Source of the DNA: Zygaena filipendulae
Lineage: Eukaryota; Arthropoda; Insecta; Lepidoptera; Zygaenidae
Length of the DNA: 64,000 nucleotides
NCBI GenBank assembly: GCA_907165275.2
Contig: OU015660.1
Coordinates: 7,132,501 to 7,196,500, forward strand
Direction: 5' to 3'
The notes under the pieces were generated by a model. It saw only the letters and a program-made list of their open reading frames with translations, was not told the DNA's origin and searched no databases. The position numbers and the translations under genes were made by a program. Below, one piece after another: positions 10,578 through 21,800 of this stretch (positions are counted from its first letter, which is position 1; each line of letters begins with the position of its first letter).

Positions 10578-11221
10578 TCTTCAATGTAGAGGCAAATAAA
10601 TGTGATTTCATTTCACATTATTTGAACATCAGAGATTTAAAATGTTGTAAATTGTCCTTTTCCAGTGGCATTCCCCAACTGAAAACACAACCATACTTCC
10701 ACACTAGACTTCAACTTTCTGTTGACTAGAGAGCTTTTTAAAGAAGACCTAAATGGAAATTAAAATTAAATAACTTCGTTTTCAAAAGTATCTCAAGTAG
10801 TACAGCTACTTCAATTATAAATTTCTTGCTCGCCTTTGCATCTGGAAGCAATTCTCTTTTAAAAGCAGCATTTTATGTTGTGAAAAGCCGAGTGCGGCCG
10901 CAAAATCTTTGAACCCGCTCTTATCTCCGCGACAAATTCCTCGGAGGATGTCGATTTCCTTACTCTCAGTCACAAACGATTCAACATTAAGTTGGATTCA
11001 ACACACAGGAAATTTGTAATTTCGCCAACTGAGCTAGTTTGCTTGAAATCGTCCTAGAAATATTTATGATGAAAAAATATTTATAAATAGAAGCATTTGG
11101 AACACAATATAATGTTGTCGATATAAGTACAAACGAAATCCTAACTAATATAATATCCGTTAGACGAATATAAATATAAATGTTGAAATAAAGAAAATTA
11201 AAAAAAAAATTAAAAAAAATG

Positions 11222-11368
11222 TAAATGCGAATGTACGTTTATACATAATATGTTTGTTGCACTTTCTCATAAATGTTGCTAGGGACCTACAAACAATTAC
11301 ATAGAGTACTTTCTATCCATGGAATTCCCGCGGGAACTGCCAAATTAATGTGTGGGTAACAGCTAGTA
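11222..11368 (-). repeat. Family A element
   Basis: It ends (minus start) GTTACTAGCTGTTACCCACA and contains TTCCCGCGGGAATTCC inverted. The opposite end reaches the GTTTGT tract and a GCGAATGT stretch. Confidence 0.6.
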
Positions 11369-11983
11369 ACTAACTAATTTTAATCTTCCAAATAAGAGGA
11401 GTTCTCATGTTGAGAATATTTTTAAAGCTGAAGCAAGTTTCTTGCCGCAATGAAGTTAAAAAGAGCAAAATTCTACAGTTGAAAATAGCCTGGAAATTCA
11501 TACGTTATTGATTTTTAATCTCAATGATATCTCTTTATAATGAACAAGGTATAATGTAGTATAAGGTAATAATGATAGCAGACATTAGGAATAATGTCAA
11601 CTGATGTCATTGTTTTACTAAAATATTATCTTTGAATAAAATATTTCTCCCTTGATATTAAAAAATGACTATTTTTTATCCCTGGAAAAATATATTTTCT
11701 CTCTTGAAATGGCCGGGCTTACGAACTTCTATTGTTCCTCTTTTTTTCTACCGGTGCGTGTTGTTACTTTAGAGGCATAGAAGTGCACTTCAATCATAGT
11801 TGTAATTTGATTCTCACCTAATACTATAGATTAGGTAATTTCTGTGATATAATACATAGAAATTATATCACGATGAGATATCAAAACCCAAAGTGAATAT
11901 TAACCTAATGTTATGAAAATTCAGTTAGCTGTTATAGATGTAAGTAACTACAAACATAGTACATCCAAAAAATCTTTCACGTT

Positions 11984-12178
11984 ACTAACTGTTCCCCGCG
12001 GTTTCACCCGCGGTAATTTCGGCGGTCCCGCGGGAATTCCGGGACAAAGAGTACCCTATGTCCTTCTCTGTACCCCTGACAACGTGTATGCATTTAATGG
12101 TGATCGGTCTAGCCGTTCACGCGTGATGCCAAGGGAAATAGAGATCCATATTTATATACTTAATATAGATATTATTAT
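11984..12178 (+). repeat. Family A element
   Basis: Near-consensus 5' half (GTTCCCCGCGGTTTCACCCG, GGTCCCGCGGGAATTCCGGG, ACCCTATGTCCTTCTCTG). The (AAAC)n tract is lost. The 91-codon frame across it is incidental. Confidence 0.75.
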
Positions 12179-12189
12179 TATTTTATAGT

Positions 12190-15020
12190 TACTTTGGTTT
12201 CTATCTAATGTTTAAAAAAATAAAAAAATGTAATGGAATAAGAAAAAGTATAGTAAAATTATTATATTAAGTATATTCAATATAATTATGGATTATAATT
12301 TATATAATCTATTGCCAGATTCTTTAACCCTGATAAAAGCTCGTAAACGCCATGGCTTTGTTGTTGTTGTAATTGTTGTTTAATTTCCCAGGTATTGAAT
12401 TTCCTGAAGAAAATCTATTCACTTGTATTTATGTAGGTATAGATTTAATGCATAATTTGTAAATAATAGTATTATATATTATTATGTACTTGTGATACTG
12501 CAACTTTTGGTATTAAAATATTGATGGTTAAAATCGATAACCGAACAATGTGAATTATAAAATATCTATATACCTATAGGTACGCAAATCACTTAAGATA
12601 CCCACTAGAGAAAATGAACGAGAAAATTAAGCTATAATTAACAAATTATTAAGTAAGTACAAACTCTGTCTGCACAAACATCTTTCTCGCGCGTGTTTGA
12701 TGATAAAGTTTCTGAATTAATTTGCCAAATAACGCCGAAATACGAGATTTAAACTTGCCACCCAACTTCGCTTGTTAAATGTTAATTGTTATCAAACGAA
12801 ACGAGAACCTTCGGCTCACACGTGAATATTCACGACTCACCAAAGTACAAGCAGTAAACACCTATAGTCAGTTAGGTACCTGATGCAGTTTATTTTATAA
12901 AGTATGTACCTATCTACCTTATTTAATAAAATAGGTATCTACTTTCTTTCTTTCTTTTTCCGCCCCTGATCCCGTTATTGACTGAAATTATAATATTTTT
13001 TTTTTCTATTCTTACAAATAAGAATTATTCTAAGAAGTAAACAAAACTTCATATTGTGACTGCACTGTAATGGTTTTTCAATCCAAAGATAAATATTCCT
13101 ATTGGTATTAATTCATCTCACGATAATTTACCCTTTTCTTACGATTGAATTAAATAAAATAAAATGAACAATTTGCGTAAGTATTACTATAGAGTAAACC
13201 CCTGACAGGTACCTTATTTACTAAATAGGAAAACAAAAATATTATTTTACTATCTGAGGAAGGAACATTAAAAATTACTTCACGCGTCCTTATTACATCG
13301 ACAGTTTGCACGTAATGAAGTCGCCGATCGACTCGATAAGGAGAATTCAATTTTAAAAGGAATTCATGAGAGCACATTACTTAATGTAGAAAGTAGAATG
13401 TCGTCGATTTATTTTAACCATCCTGGCTTGTTCCACGCCATTAGCTTTTTCGATTCTCGGATGAGAATAAAGTGGTGATGAAGACACGAGTCTGATTATT
13501 TTCATACATTCAAAACTTTATTTACGTTAAATTACTTCTACTTGTCAGCATATTTCAACTTTTGCAGCCAGCATTATACAGCGAAGATGATTAAAATACT
13601 GACTACCTGAAAGCAGATAACTAAGTAAGTACCTACCAGTATAACATTGTTGTAATACCTCTTCGTCTGTGTAAATTTATAGGTCAAGATTGCTTTTTAA
13701 GTTCGTATTGTATTGGGATTGAGAATTTCTATTAGTACCTATACTTTCTTGATATACCTAAATACATAAAGGCATAGAACACAGAGCACTAATCGACGAC
13801 GTAACGAGTCATTCAATTAGCTGTGGTCGCGCTCAAAGAGTATTTCTGTCGTGTACAGTGTACACTTATCTTTTAAAATTTAGCAGGAACATACCTTTAA
13901 ATACATATCTACCTATTATGTACTTCATGTGTCATCCTCCGTACTTATTGAGTAACGAATTTTTAAACATTGAACTAAGTACACGTACAGTCGAAGAGAA
14001 AGTTTAATCACTAAATACAGTGTTGAGTTCAATGGTGGTGACCATAAGTAGGTATTTCCTCTTTTCAGTACTGCGATCAAAGAAACTACAGATCTATTCA
14101 ACTGTTTTACGATGAATGTAGCCCATATAAAACGGATAGTAGAACGTACAGCTGTTTTCACAGAGTGACGTGAGAAATTTCCACTTCTAAAACGCGGAAA
14201 TAAGTGTAAGTACTTTCATCCGAAATAGGACATGATACGAAACATTACACGAACCCTGTCGTCTCGTGATGATGGCCATCAAAACATTTGTCGGCACCGC
14301 GACGCGAAACTTCAGCTATTATTCCGGACGATTTACTGAAACAAAAGTGTTCTTAATTCTTGATTTTGAATATCATGGGCTATAATACTTTCAGCAATTT
14401 CTATGAAAATGAAACATTTTAGCTTATCTTGATTTCTGATTATTAAGTAGGTACCTACTTCATAAATTATACTGCTCCAATAAAATGAAGGTCTAAATAC
14501 TTACCTACAAATATCCTGGAACTAATGACTAACTAAATAAGTAGGAGATTAATTTGTTCAAGAATAGTAAGTATACCTATCTAATCTTAAAATTTCCACT
14601 CTTATACAAGTTGCAATTTTAAACATAGCCCTATATACAACGTGTTAATGAATTAACTGAAAACCTGATACACCCCATTTAAAAAAAATAATAATAATAT
14701 GATTAAAATATATTTTATGTCGAAAAAATTTATACTTTAAAAGTTATTCAACATTAGTTTGAAGGTGACCTATCTACGAAATTCCAAGCGCTACGCCCGC
14801 GCTGGCCCGCGCCTACGGTTTCGATTTTTTTTTAGACATGGGCTGATAAAAATGAAGAAATATAACCTATTTTAAAGCATAGTGCGATCGATTCGCTAGT
14901 TGATTCTGAGCAAACTACTTTCTAGTTTTAAAGTTCATTAACACGTTGTATCGCATGATTAAAGGATCATAAATATTTTTTAACAAATAACATCACATAA
15001 ACTTCACTTCGACGTTATTT
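12190..15020. other. Long A/T-rich stretch, no gene recognised
   Basis: Short frames only. GC-richer patches near 12680-12840 and 14250-14340 show no convincing paired splice sites. Functional noncoding DNA cannot be excluded. Confidence 0.45.
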
Positions 15021-15024
15021 AATA

Positions 15025-15222
15025 CTAGCTGTGCCCCGCGGTTTCACCCGCGGTAATTTCGGAGTTCCGGCGGGAATTCCGGGATAAAATTACCCTATGT
15101 CTTTCTCTGTACCCCTGACAACGTGCATGCCAAATTTCATCCAAATCCGTTCAGCCGTTTTTGCGTGATTGTGTAACAAATATTCAAACATCCAAACATC
15201 CACACTTTCACATTATGCAGCG
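15025..15222 (+). repeat. Family A element
   Basis: ACTAGCTGTGCCCCGCGGTT through GTAACAAATATTCAAACATCC, a subfamily with CCAAATCCGTTCAGCCGTTT. The 3' end is CACACTTTCACATT. Confidence 0.8.
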
Positions 15223-15830
15223 CACCACCTTAAAAATAAACTACTTACTTCGTCCGTGTCTATTGTTATACTCCTAACTCCTGCGTATGCCTACTATCTC
15301 GGCGACTCTGTATGTCACGACAAACTTATCTAAGTTTACTGACATGAAAATCATGATTTCTGCACCTTTTTCTCGAATAAATAAATAAATAAAAAAAGAA
15401 ACATACTTAAATAAACCAGGAATGAAGATACCTAAACTATGTATGTATTATAAATTGTACTAGGTATACAAAATTTTCTTTAACACTATTGTCGTGTGGA
15501 TGGATTAGGTTTCATTTACCGTAAACATTTAAATAACCATGAATAGGTACTACTTACATGTACCTAAAGTGCATAAAAACCATTATTAGAGTTATAAATT
15601 ACACAAATGTCTGAAACAGGTATCTGAAATGTTGTTGTGTTTTGTTTGTAATGTACCTATACGTATTTAGGAAGTAATTTAGTATTAGTCTCTAAAACTT
15701 GATAATAATTAAAGCTATCAAGAATCTTTGCGACAGTGAAAATACTTATTTATGATGTTTAAAGAAGATTCCATTCTAGATAAATAAACATAACATTACC
15801 TACCTTTGAATACTATGTCACACGAAGTTC

Positions 15831-16022
15831 AGCCCCCTTGGCCATGTTGACAATCTACAATCGTTAACGCACAGAAAACTAAGGAATTATTCGTAATGTC
15901 ACGTGGTCACGTGAAATCTTCCAATCCAATGTCCAGTTTTGCGTGACCACGTGACATAATGATTCCGTTCCTTAATTTTCTATGCATTAACGTTTATAGA
16001 TGGTGAACTTGGCTAAGGGGGC
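15831..16022. repeat. 192-bp imperfect palindrome (foldback or MITE)
   Basis: CAGCCCCCTTGGCCATGTTG at the left is answered by AACTTGGCTAAGGGGGCTG at the right. Further in, TTAACGCACAGAAAACTAAG pairs with CTTAATTTTCTATGCATTAA, and ATGTCACGTGGTCACG pairs with CGTGACCACGTGACAT around a short centre. Arms are about 85 bp with scattered mismatches. It has no ORF. It adjoins the GC-rich frame at 16012-16214. Confidence 0.8.
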
Positions 16023-16229
16023 TGGAACTTGGTGCGGCAACCGTGCGGCAGGCGGTAACGCTGGTGCACAGCCGGAACGTGGAAAGCGGTGCGGCGGAAG
16101 CGTTCTCGCTCGTAAATCCAAACGAAACGCGGCGGTTCCGCTTCCACGGCCGCTTCCTGATTAAATTCTCCAATATTAGCGCATTCACGGTAACGGATAT
16201 ATTCAATCGACTTCAATCTCTGTAAGTTC

Positions 16230-17570
16230 ATTGATTTATTGCGTACTTAGTGTATGTTGTACTTGAATCAACCCGATCGTAGAGAATAAATAATAGCACT
16301 CACGTACGTAGATACCTAAGTAGTTTCCGAGGTTTAGGCAACCACCAAGAGTTTGGGAAAGTAGAGAAAAATCTTTTTGAATTTAGTATTTGTGAGCTGT
16401 TATAACTCTTATCAGATATTAAATTATGTTGGTTGAGCTATTTAATTGCTTTCCGCAAATATATAAAGCCTACATCATTTTAAAATACTGTACTACCTAT
16501 TTCTATTTTTGGCGAGTCTGACGCAGAATTAATATTCAATATTAATTACACTGTAGGTACTTGAATGGTGTGGCTAACTTTTAAGTCGGTAAAAATATAA
16601 GCGAGTATTAATATTTTATCGTTTCCGTTCCGAAGTATATTGTCGAAAGATAGAAAAAAGTATCTTAAAATAAGCATACGAGTAGGTATCGCATACGGAA
16701 CTTTATGAATACGATGCAAATAAAATGAAGACAGTATATATCGATATTGATAATATACTTAACCTACTTTCTACACAGCTACGAATAGGTACAGTTAGGT
16801 AAAACTCAAAAGGAATCAGAAGGTACCTATTATATTTAAAGTCGTGTTCCAATTAAGCTTTTGGGGCTTACTGTGAGCCCTTAATTAGCGTTCAATACTC
16901 ACAATATTAAAAAACAGTATACGCTACGCGTAAGCACTCAGTTTGCCGACTCATTCAATTTTCAGCGATACCTACGCCGCGACAAAAGATCACTTATTTA
17001 GCTTCAGTCTAACGCTACTTCATCGATTTTCGGATTAAAGTTGACCGGCAGACAATACGCAACTCGAAATCATTTAAGTAAACTAGCACACTTATTAGGT
17101 TACAAGTTAATAAGTATTTACGTATTAATCGCTTCACAGTCCCCGACCAGAAATCAGCAGCAAATTCGATTGGACGTCAATTACTGCATTTGCAATCGAA
17201 AATAAAATAGCAATGCAGAGACTTCCCGTGGACAGTCGCTCACGTTTGTACGTGACTTTAAAGTGACAGTAGCTAATAGCTATACCTATACCTACATAAT
17301 ATTATGTGTATACGAGGTGTATACTCAGACGAGTTTGAATCAATCAGCGCTAATAGGTACAAATAGTATCTGAATAATTGAAGGCATTTGATTCGACGAT
17401 ATTTGTCATTGAACGCTATAAAGCTTTTAAAATCCTCGCAGTATACATCAGTTCTGCGCGGGTATAGCCTGTTGTCAATTTATTAGTTTTCTATTCAAAA
17501 AATACAACTGATAACATACGAGTACCTGGCTGTTTCAAGCAACTTTTTATGCTATATCGCCAGCTGATGA
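16230..17570. other. A/T-rich, nothing recognised
   Basis: No repeat family, splice-supported frame or RNA gene found. The stretch 16950-17240 is somewhat GC-richer without a usable frame. Confidence 0.45.
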
Positions 17571-17576
17571 AATGTA

Positions 17577-17620
17577 GTTTTTTTATAAAAACCTACCTCA
17601 GCTAGTTTTTATAAAAAAAC
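17577..17620. repeat. Perfect 16-bp inverted repeat at a family A border
   Basis: GTTTTTTTATAAAAAC (17577-17592) is the exact reverse complement of GTTTTTATAAAAAAAC (17605-17620), with a 12-base loop. Confidence 0.7.
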
Positions 17621-17806
17621 GTTCCCGCGGGATTTCCGAGAAAAAAGGTTGGTCTTATGTCCTTCTGTACCCCTGATAAGCAAAATGACGATAAATACGA
17701 ATTACGATAGTGAGTTTATTTGTTTGTTACACTTTAACGTGTCAACGGCTCAACCGATCATCATAAAATTTTGCATACACGTTGTCAGGGGTACCTAAAG
17801 GAAATA
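17621..17806. repeat. Two family A fragments in opposite orientation
   Basis: 17621-17680 reads forward (GTTCCCGCGGGATTTCCGAG, TTATGTCCTTCTGTACCCC). 17700-17800 reads in reverse (GTTTGTTACACTTTAACG, CCGATCATCATAAAATTTTG, ACACGTTGTCAGGGGTACC). This is either an inverted pair or a rearranged copy. Confidence 0.6.
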
Positions 17807-18151
17807 ATGAAAATCTATATAAAAGCTATAGTTAAATAGTACTGCTTTATGTTACTTCCATGAGCGCAAGTCTCGTCACCTTTTTTAGTATGCAGTCATA
17901 GAATACGCTATGACTGTTTTGTCACAATTTATTTTTCGACAAATCACAGAAGATAGTTGAAGTATCTACGTTTCACGTCAAACGGGCAGTGCTACACAAC
18001 AAAGCCATTAGTACTCGGCATACATTCGAATCTTATTTCCAAAGTGTACGCCGCGCGCCGATGCTAAAAGTTGCTCGGAGAACTTGTAGGTACATTAACT
18101 GCTTTGTAATAGTGTTGTACTTTTCTTGTTTGTTTGCAATTAATCCAAAAA

Positions 18152-18190
18152 AACTGGCCAAGAGCGAGTCACGCTCATACAGCGGTTGTG
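18152..18190 (+). repeat. Family C 5' fragment
   Basis: AAACTGGCCAAGAGCGAGTC matches the start of family C. The rest is missing. Confidence 0.5.
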
Positions 18191-18212
18191 TATTTTAACT
18201 TTTTATATCACT

Positions 18213-18360
18213 ACTAGCTGTTCCCCGCGGTTTCATTCGAAGATCCTGAGAGGATTCCAGGTTAAAAGTATCCTCTTTCCTTTTCTGTACCCCTGACAAA
18301 TATGCAAAATTTCATGAAGATTTCGGGATAAAAGTACATATGTCCTTCTCTGTACCTACA
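18213..18360 (+). repeat. Family A element, rearranged
   Basis: ACTAGCTGTTCCCCGCGGTT followed by two partly overlapping runs of the GGATAAAAGTA / CCTTCTCTGTACC segment, so an internal duplication or template switch is likely. Confidence 0.6.
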
Positions 18361-18454
18361 AACTCTGAAATCTTAAACTACTGTCTCAAAGTCAAAGATT
18401 ATCATATATCAAGATTCTCTACCACCGCGGCACAGCAAGTGCTTTATAATATTG

Positions 18455-18458
18455 ATAG
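18455..18458. other. Target-site duplication ATAG, left of the gypsy element
   Basis: ATAG at 18455-18458 is repeated at 24393-24396 directly outside the other LTR. Four to six bp is normal for Ty3/gypsy integration. Confidence 0.8.
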
Positions 18459-18861
18459 TGTTACGTGCTAGGGTTCTTTATTCGGAGTTTAACACTAACT
18501 TTACAAAAACACTAGGTCTAGGTATCGCAACACAAACACTAAACGACAGATCTCGAAGTCCAATAGTCTCGCCAAGGTCGCAGGTAGTCGCAGGTATCGC
18601 TCAAGATTCACTCGTAGTTATCGCTTCGAAGGCTCAAACTGAACTGCCCGTCCGGTTCGGTTGCGCCGTTGATATACCCAACCGAACGGGGCTCTAGAAT
18701 GTTCGAGTCCGATGTGTTTTACTAGCCACTCGGCCGAACGTTTCTAGAATAGAACTTCTATCGAATTCGCTACTCCAATGTGTTTGCTTTACATTGCGTG
18801 TTTTGTATGCATTGCGCGTTTTGCATACATTGCGCGCTATCAATCTAGCTCGACCGCGACA
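18459..18861 (-). repeat. Gypsy 3' LTR, 403 bp
   Basis: On the plus strand it reads TGTTACGTGCTAGGG ... CTCGACCGCGACA. The TG...CA ends are kept in both copies. I find no difference from 23990-24392 on reading. The 81-codon plus frame inside both LTRs is not a gene. Confidence 0.95.
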
Positions 18862-18872
18862 CTGCCCCCTTC

Positions 18873-21800
18873 TTAGAGATGCTCGTCCCGAGCGTCACTA
18901 TTGCTGCCTTGATAACGTGCTAAGCGGTCGATGTGCACTATTTTGAAAGCTCCCCTTGGTTGACGTTGAATCCGGTACGTCACGTCATTCATCCGGGTAA
19001 CAACCTTGTACGGACCTTCCCATCGAGTCTGTAATTTCGGAGATTTTCCTTTTCGACGGATAGGATTGTGTAGCCATACAAGTGATCCCTCCTCAAAACC
19101 ACTTGTATTCGCCCTCCGGTCATATCTCGTCTTCATGTTCTCGCTTGACTGCAAACCATGCTCCCGAACCAAAGCATAGACGTCTTGCATCTTCTCCCGT
19201 AGATCGGAGACGTAGTCCTGCATCGATTGGGGGTCATCTGGAGGTCCGCCTGTCAGTAGATCCACTGGTAGCCGTAGTTCTCTACCGAAATTCACATACG
19301 CTGGGGTCGCCTTCGTGCTCTCATGCTCAGATGTTCTGTAGGCGAGTAGGAACAGCGGTATGAATTTGTCCCAATCTCTCTGGTGTTTATCAACCAGTTT
19401 CGCCAAATTCCTTTCTAGCGTCTGGTTAAACCTCTCCACCATGCCGTCGGACTGAGGGTGATATGGCGTGGTCCTCGTCTTGTGCATTCCCAAGATTTTG
19501 CACATTTCCTGAAATAGCTGGGATTCGAAGTTCCTTCCTTGATCTGAGTGGATTTCCAAGGGAACACCGAATCGACATATCACTTCCTCAACCAACTTTG
19601 AGGCTACTGTCGCGGCTTCCTGATTAGGTATGGCGAACACTTCCGGCCACTTGGTGAAATAATCCATGACGACCAAGAAGTACTTGTTCCCTGACTCGGT
19701 CACCGGAAAAGGTCCAGCCACGTCAACAGCAATTCTCTCCCAGGGTGCACCAACATTATAGAGTTGGAGGTTTCCGCGGGTCCTAGTTGACGGACCTTTG
19801 ACTGCAGCACAAGTGGTACATTTGCGGCACCATTCCTGCACATCCTCTCGACAATGAAGCCAGTAGAACCTTTCCCTTACTTTTGTCAATGTTCTCTTCA
19901 CGCCAAGATGTCCACCTGAAACCCCATCATGTATTTCACGAAGAACATCTTTCACCCTGGTCCTTGGAACAACTAACTGAAGATGGAACTCTCTGCCGTT
20001 AGGTTTCTCCCATTTTCGGTAAAGTATTCCATTCTGCAGAACAAAGCTGTCCCATTGGGCCCAATAGGCTTTAGTGATAGGCCCAGTGGGCGCGACCTCA
20101 ACCCATTTTGGTTTATCCGCACTACGTTTTTTCCAAGCCACGATGAGTCGAACGTCTTCATCATCTTCCTGAGCTTCTCTCATGGCCTCATCTTGCCACA
20201 GTCCCGGAGGGCTCGTTCTCGTAAGCTTAACGGTCAGTTCCTTCGACTCCTGTTTGACACAATGCTTACAATCTTCCGGGCATGGTCTTCTTGAGAGGGC
20301 GTCAGCGTTGCCATGGGCCTTCCCACTGCGGTGTTCGGTGACGAAGTCAAACTCCTGGAGTTGTTCGACCCATCTGGCGACTTGACCTTCTGGATTCTTA
20401 AACTGAAGTAACCACTTCAAGGCGGCGTGATCAGTGCGAAGTGTAAACTGTCTTCCGATGAGGTATTTGTTGAAGTGTTGCAGCGTCTTTACCACGGCCA
20501 AGAGTTCTCTCCTTGTCACGCAGTAGTTCCGTTCAGGTTTCGACAATGATTTGCTAAAATAAGCAATCACGACTTCTCTATCGCCTTGTTTTTGAGACAA
20601 AACACCACCGATCGCCGTGTTGCTAGCATCCGTGTCGACAATGAACTGGCCGCAAGTCTGAGGGTAGCCTAAGATCGGTGTTTCACACAAACACTGCCTC
20701 AATTTTCGGAAGGCTTCTTCGCAGCTCTCATCCCAACAGAATGGCTGTTTCTCTTCAGTCAGGCGATGCAACGGTTTGGCGATTTCGGAAAATCCTTTAA
20801 CAAATCGCCTGTAGTACGAGCACAGTCCCAGGAAGGCTCGCACTTCCGTCTTATCTCTGGGAGTTGGCCACTTCTGTACTGCTTCAATTTTCTCCGGGTC
20901 AGTCTGGATTCCCTCGCTGGTGATTACGTGGCCAAGGTAATTGACTTTATTGCTAAACAGATGGCACTTCCTCGGGTTCAGTTTTAAGTTGGCACCTCGT
21001 ATTTTTCCGAAGACTTGCTCCAAATTCCGCAGGTGCTCTTCAAAGTCTCGACCCATGATGATGACGTCATCCAGATAGACTAGGCAGGCGTCTCCCACTA
21101 ACCCTGCCAGTACACACTCCATGAGACGCTCAAAGGTAGCTGGCGCGTTGCACAATCCGAAAGGCATAACGTTAAACTGCCATAACCCTTTGCCAGTTGT
21201 AAATGCTGTCTTCTCTTTGTCTTTCGGATGGATTTCCACCTGCCAATAGCCAGATTTCAGGTCCAAGGTCGAGAACCATTGCATACCACTCAGGGTATCC
21301 AAGGTATCGTCGATACGTGGCAGTGGATAGCTGTCTTTCTTTGTGACATCATTCAACCGTCGATAATCTACACAGAACCGCGTGCTACCATCTTTCTTCT
21401 TCACCAAGACCACAGGCGAACACCACGGACTTGCAGATGGTTCTATGATCTTATTCCTTCTCATATCCTCTACCATGTCTTGCACTTCTCTTTCCTTAGC
21501 GATTGGGATTCGCCTTGCTCGCTGCCGAATAGGTCTTTCGTTCCCGGTGTCGATTCTGTGTTGAACTAACGACGTCCTTCCAAGATCTGCTTCCTGGGAA
21601 GAGAAGATATCTGCGTAGCGCAACAGCATTTTCTTGGCTTTGAAGCTCTGTGAATAGGTCAGATTGTTCTTACAGCCGTCAAGAAGTTCCGTAATAGTAG
21701 ACTCATTCTTGGTTTTGGACGCATCTACTATCGGCGTTGATTGACATTGTTTTACCCAGACAGCTTCCTCGCATTGTCCAACAACTTCACCCTTATTTAA

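Noticed and set aside
10650..10730. Terminal exon after a fine acceptor (TTGTCCTTTTCCAG)
   Set aside because: Only 13-20 open codons follow in any frame, with no coding character.
19082..21569. Plus-strand frames across the gypsy pol region
   Set aside because: They are shadows of the intact minus-strand pol.
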